Shown in pieces: positions 13,166-13,879 of a stretch of DNA of 13,879 bases (position 1 is the stretch's first letter; the number at the start of each line of letters is the position of its first letter). The notes beneath the pieces were generated by a model. The model saw only the letters and a list, made by a program, of their open reading frames with translations. It made no database searches and was not told where the DNA came from. The stretch is taken from NCBI GenBank assembly GCA_002424525.1, contig DIKJ01000188.1, forward strand, positions 1,185 through 15,063, read 5' to 3'. The stretch comes from Bacteroidales bacterium UBA5621 (GTDB taxonomy: Bacteria; Bacteroidota; Bacteroidia; Bacteroidales; VadinHA17). The translations under genes and the position numbers were made by a program.

Positions 13166-13879
13166 CTAACGACTCTGAAAATACTCCACAAATCTTACCG
13201 CAAAATCATCTCTCCCGAGAACAAGGTCGGTCGCCCTGACTATCGGAGTTATCTTTTCAGGATTAGCGATGGGGCAGGTCAGTCCGTTGTAGATTGACAA
13301 TGCCATAAATGCGGCATTCAATGATTCCCTGTCCGGCAATCCGAAAGATATATTGCTGGCACCCTGCGTTATATTCTGTCCGAGCTTCTGCCGGACAAGA
13401 CGTATTGTTTCCAGGGTTACCAGACAGGCATTTGGATCGGCACTGACAGCCATGGCCAGCGGGTCGATAATTACGTCTTCCTGCCTGATTCCCGACTTCA
13501 CTGCTCTTTCGAGGATCTTTTCAGCAATGGCCACTCTTTTTTCAGGATCGTGAGTAATACCGTCGTCATCCATGCAGAGGCCGATTATAGCGGCACCATA
13601 CTCTCTGGCAACAGGAAGAAGTGCTTTCAGTGAAGCCTCTTCTCCATTCACGGAGTTGATAAGGCATTTCCCCCTGGCCGCTTTCAGGGCGGCCTCTATG
13701 GCTTTAGGATTGGGTGAATCGAGGCAAAGGGGAATGTCAAAAGCTGACTGGATTGCCTTTACGGTTTCGGGCAGAAGCTTTATGTCGTCCACACCCGGAA
13801 ATCCTACATTCACATCGAGTGCGTCTGCACCTGCCCTGATCTGACTCTCTGCCAGCTCCAGCACATACTCAAAATTGCC
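13166..13879 (-). CDS. Pterin-binding methyltransferase, AcsE/MetH-type (5' end outside window)
   Basis: Dihydropteroate-synthase-like barrel that binds methyl-THF and passes its methyl group to a corrinoid protein. The frame is open to the window edge, so 237 C-terminal residues are seen and the true start is not. Motifs, numbered in the fragment: ALDVNVG (20-26), LCLDSPNPKAIEAAL (51-65), KCLINSVNGE (71-80), IGLCMDDDGI (99-108), IIDPLAMAVS (137-146) and GASNISFGLPDR (173-184), whose Asn is the residue that contacts N5 of the pterin in AcsE. DPS enzymes of folate synthesis lack the LINSVNGE and NISFGLP sequences, which favours a methyltransferase. No corrinoid domain follows it, so the cobalamin protein must be separate. 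It leads the minus-strand one-carbon genes. Candidates are a Wood-Ljungdahl methyltransferase, a subunit of a split methionine synthase, or a catabolic methyltransferase. Confidence 0.9.
   Translation of the reverse strand, partial: GNFEYVLELAESQIRAGADALDVNVGFPGVDDIKLLPETVKAIQSAFDIPLCLDSPNPKAIEAALKAARGKCLINSVNGEEASLKALLPVAREYGAAIIGLCMDDDGITHDPEKRVAIAEKILERAVKSGIRQEDVIIDPLAMAVSADPNACLVTLETIRLVRQKLGQNITQGASNISFGLPDRESLNAAFMALSIYNGLTCPIANPEKITPIVRATDLVLGRDDFAVRFVEYFQSR

Overview
The window looks like a chromosomal piece of an anaerobic or aerotolerant, plant-polysaccharide-using member of the Bacteroidota. Supporting signs: no gene start has a convincing Shine-Dalgarno sequence (starts follow A/T-rich leaders), a Bacteroidota-type -7 element (TAnnTTTG) lies ahead of the LacI-type regulator gene, and a Tat-exported Gfo/Idh/MocA protein sits between two secreted DUF6807 proteins, a combination I associate with this phylum. 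The assignment to phylum is inference; no rRNA or other marker gene is present.

Layout, left to right. (1) 1-2429, plus strand: an oxidative-stress block with the 3' part of a clade-3 catalase, a Dps-like ferritin with the DPSL cysteine pair, a strong intrinsic terminator, a SAM methyltransferase whose start codon lies 7 nt after that terminator, and an OsmC-family protein. (2) 2557-5401, minus strand: xylB then xylA, the two steps from D-xylose to xylulose 5-phosphate. (3) 5402-5847: a repeat-derived inverted sequence and a decayed C-terminus of a GH67 alpha-glucuronidase, abutting the stop of the LacI gene. (4) 5848-7172: a LacI-family repressor gene and a divergent control region with two near-palindromic operators 22 bp apart. 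(5) 7173-10795, plus strand: DUF6807 protein, Tat-exported Gfo/Idh/MocA oxidoreductase, second DUF6807 protein; a short relic of another Gfo/Idh/MocA C-terminus lies between the first two genes. (6) 10857-13879, minus strand: a one-carbon set of a pterin-binding methyltransferase (5' end outside the window), a MetV-MetF fusion methylenetetrahydrofolate reductase, and a stand-alone cobalamin-reactivation (MetH activation-domain) protein.

How the parts fit. xylA, xylB and the GH67 relic point to a present or former glucuronoxylan/xylose locus. The LacI regulator and its twin operators most likely control the exported DUF6807-Gfo/Idh/MocA-DUF6807 operon, which is the best candidate here for an uncharacterised system: a periplasmic sugar oxidation or modification unit whose substrate is unknown. 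The right-hand cluster makes methyl-THF and transfers its methyl group to a corrinoid, either for a split methionine synthase, a Wood-Ljungdahl methyl branch, or methyl-compound metabolism. Most intergenic gaps are filled with distinct short repeats, three of them built on 7-bp units.
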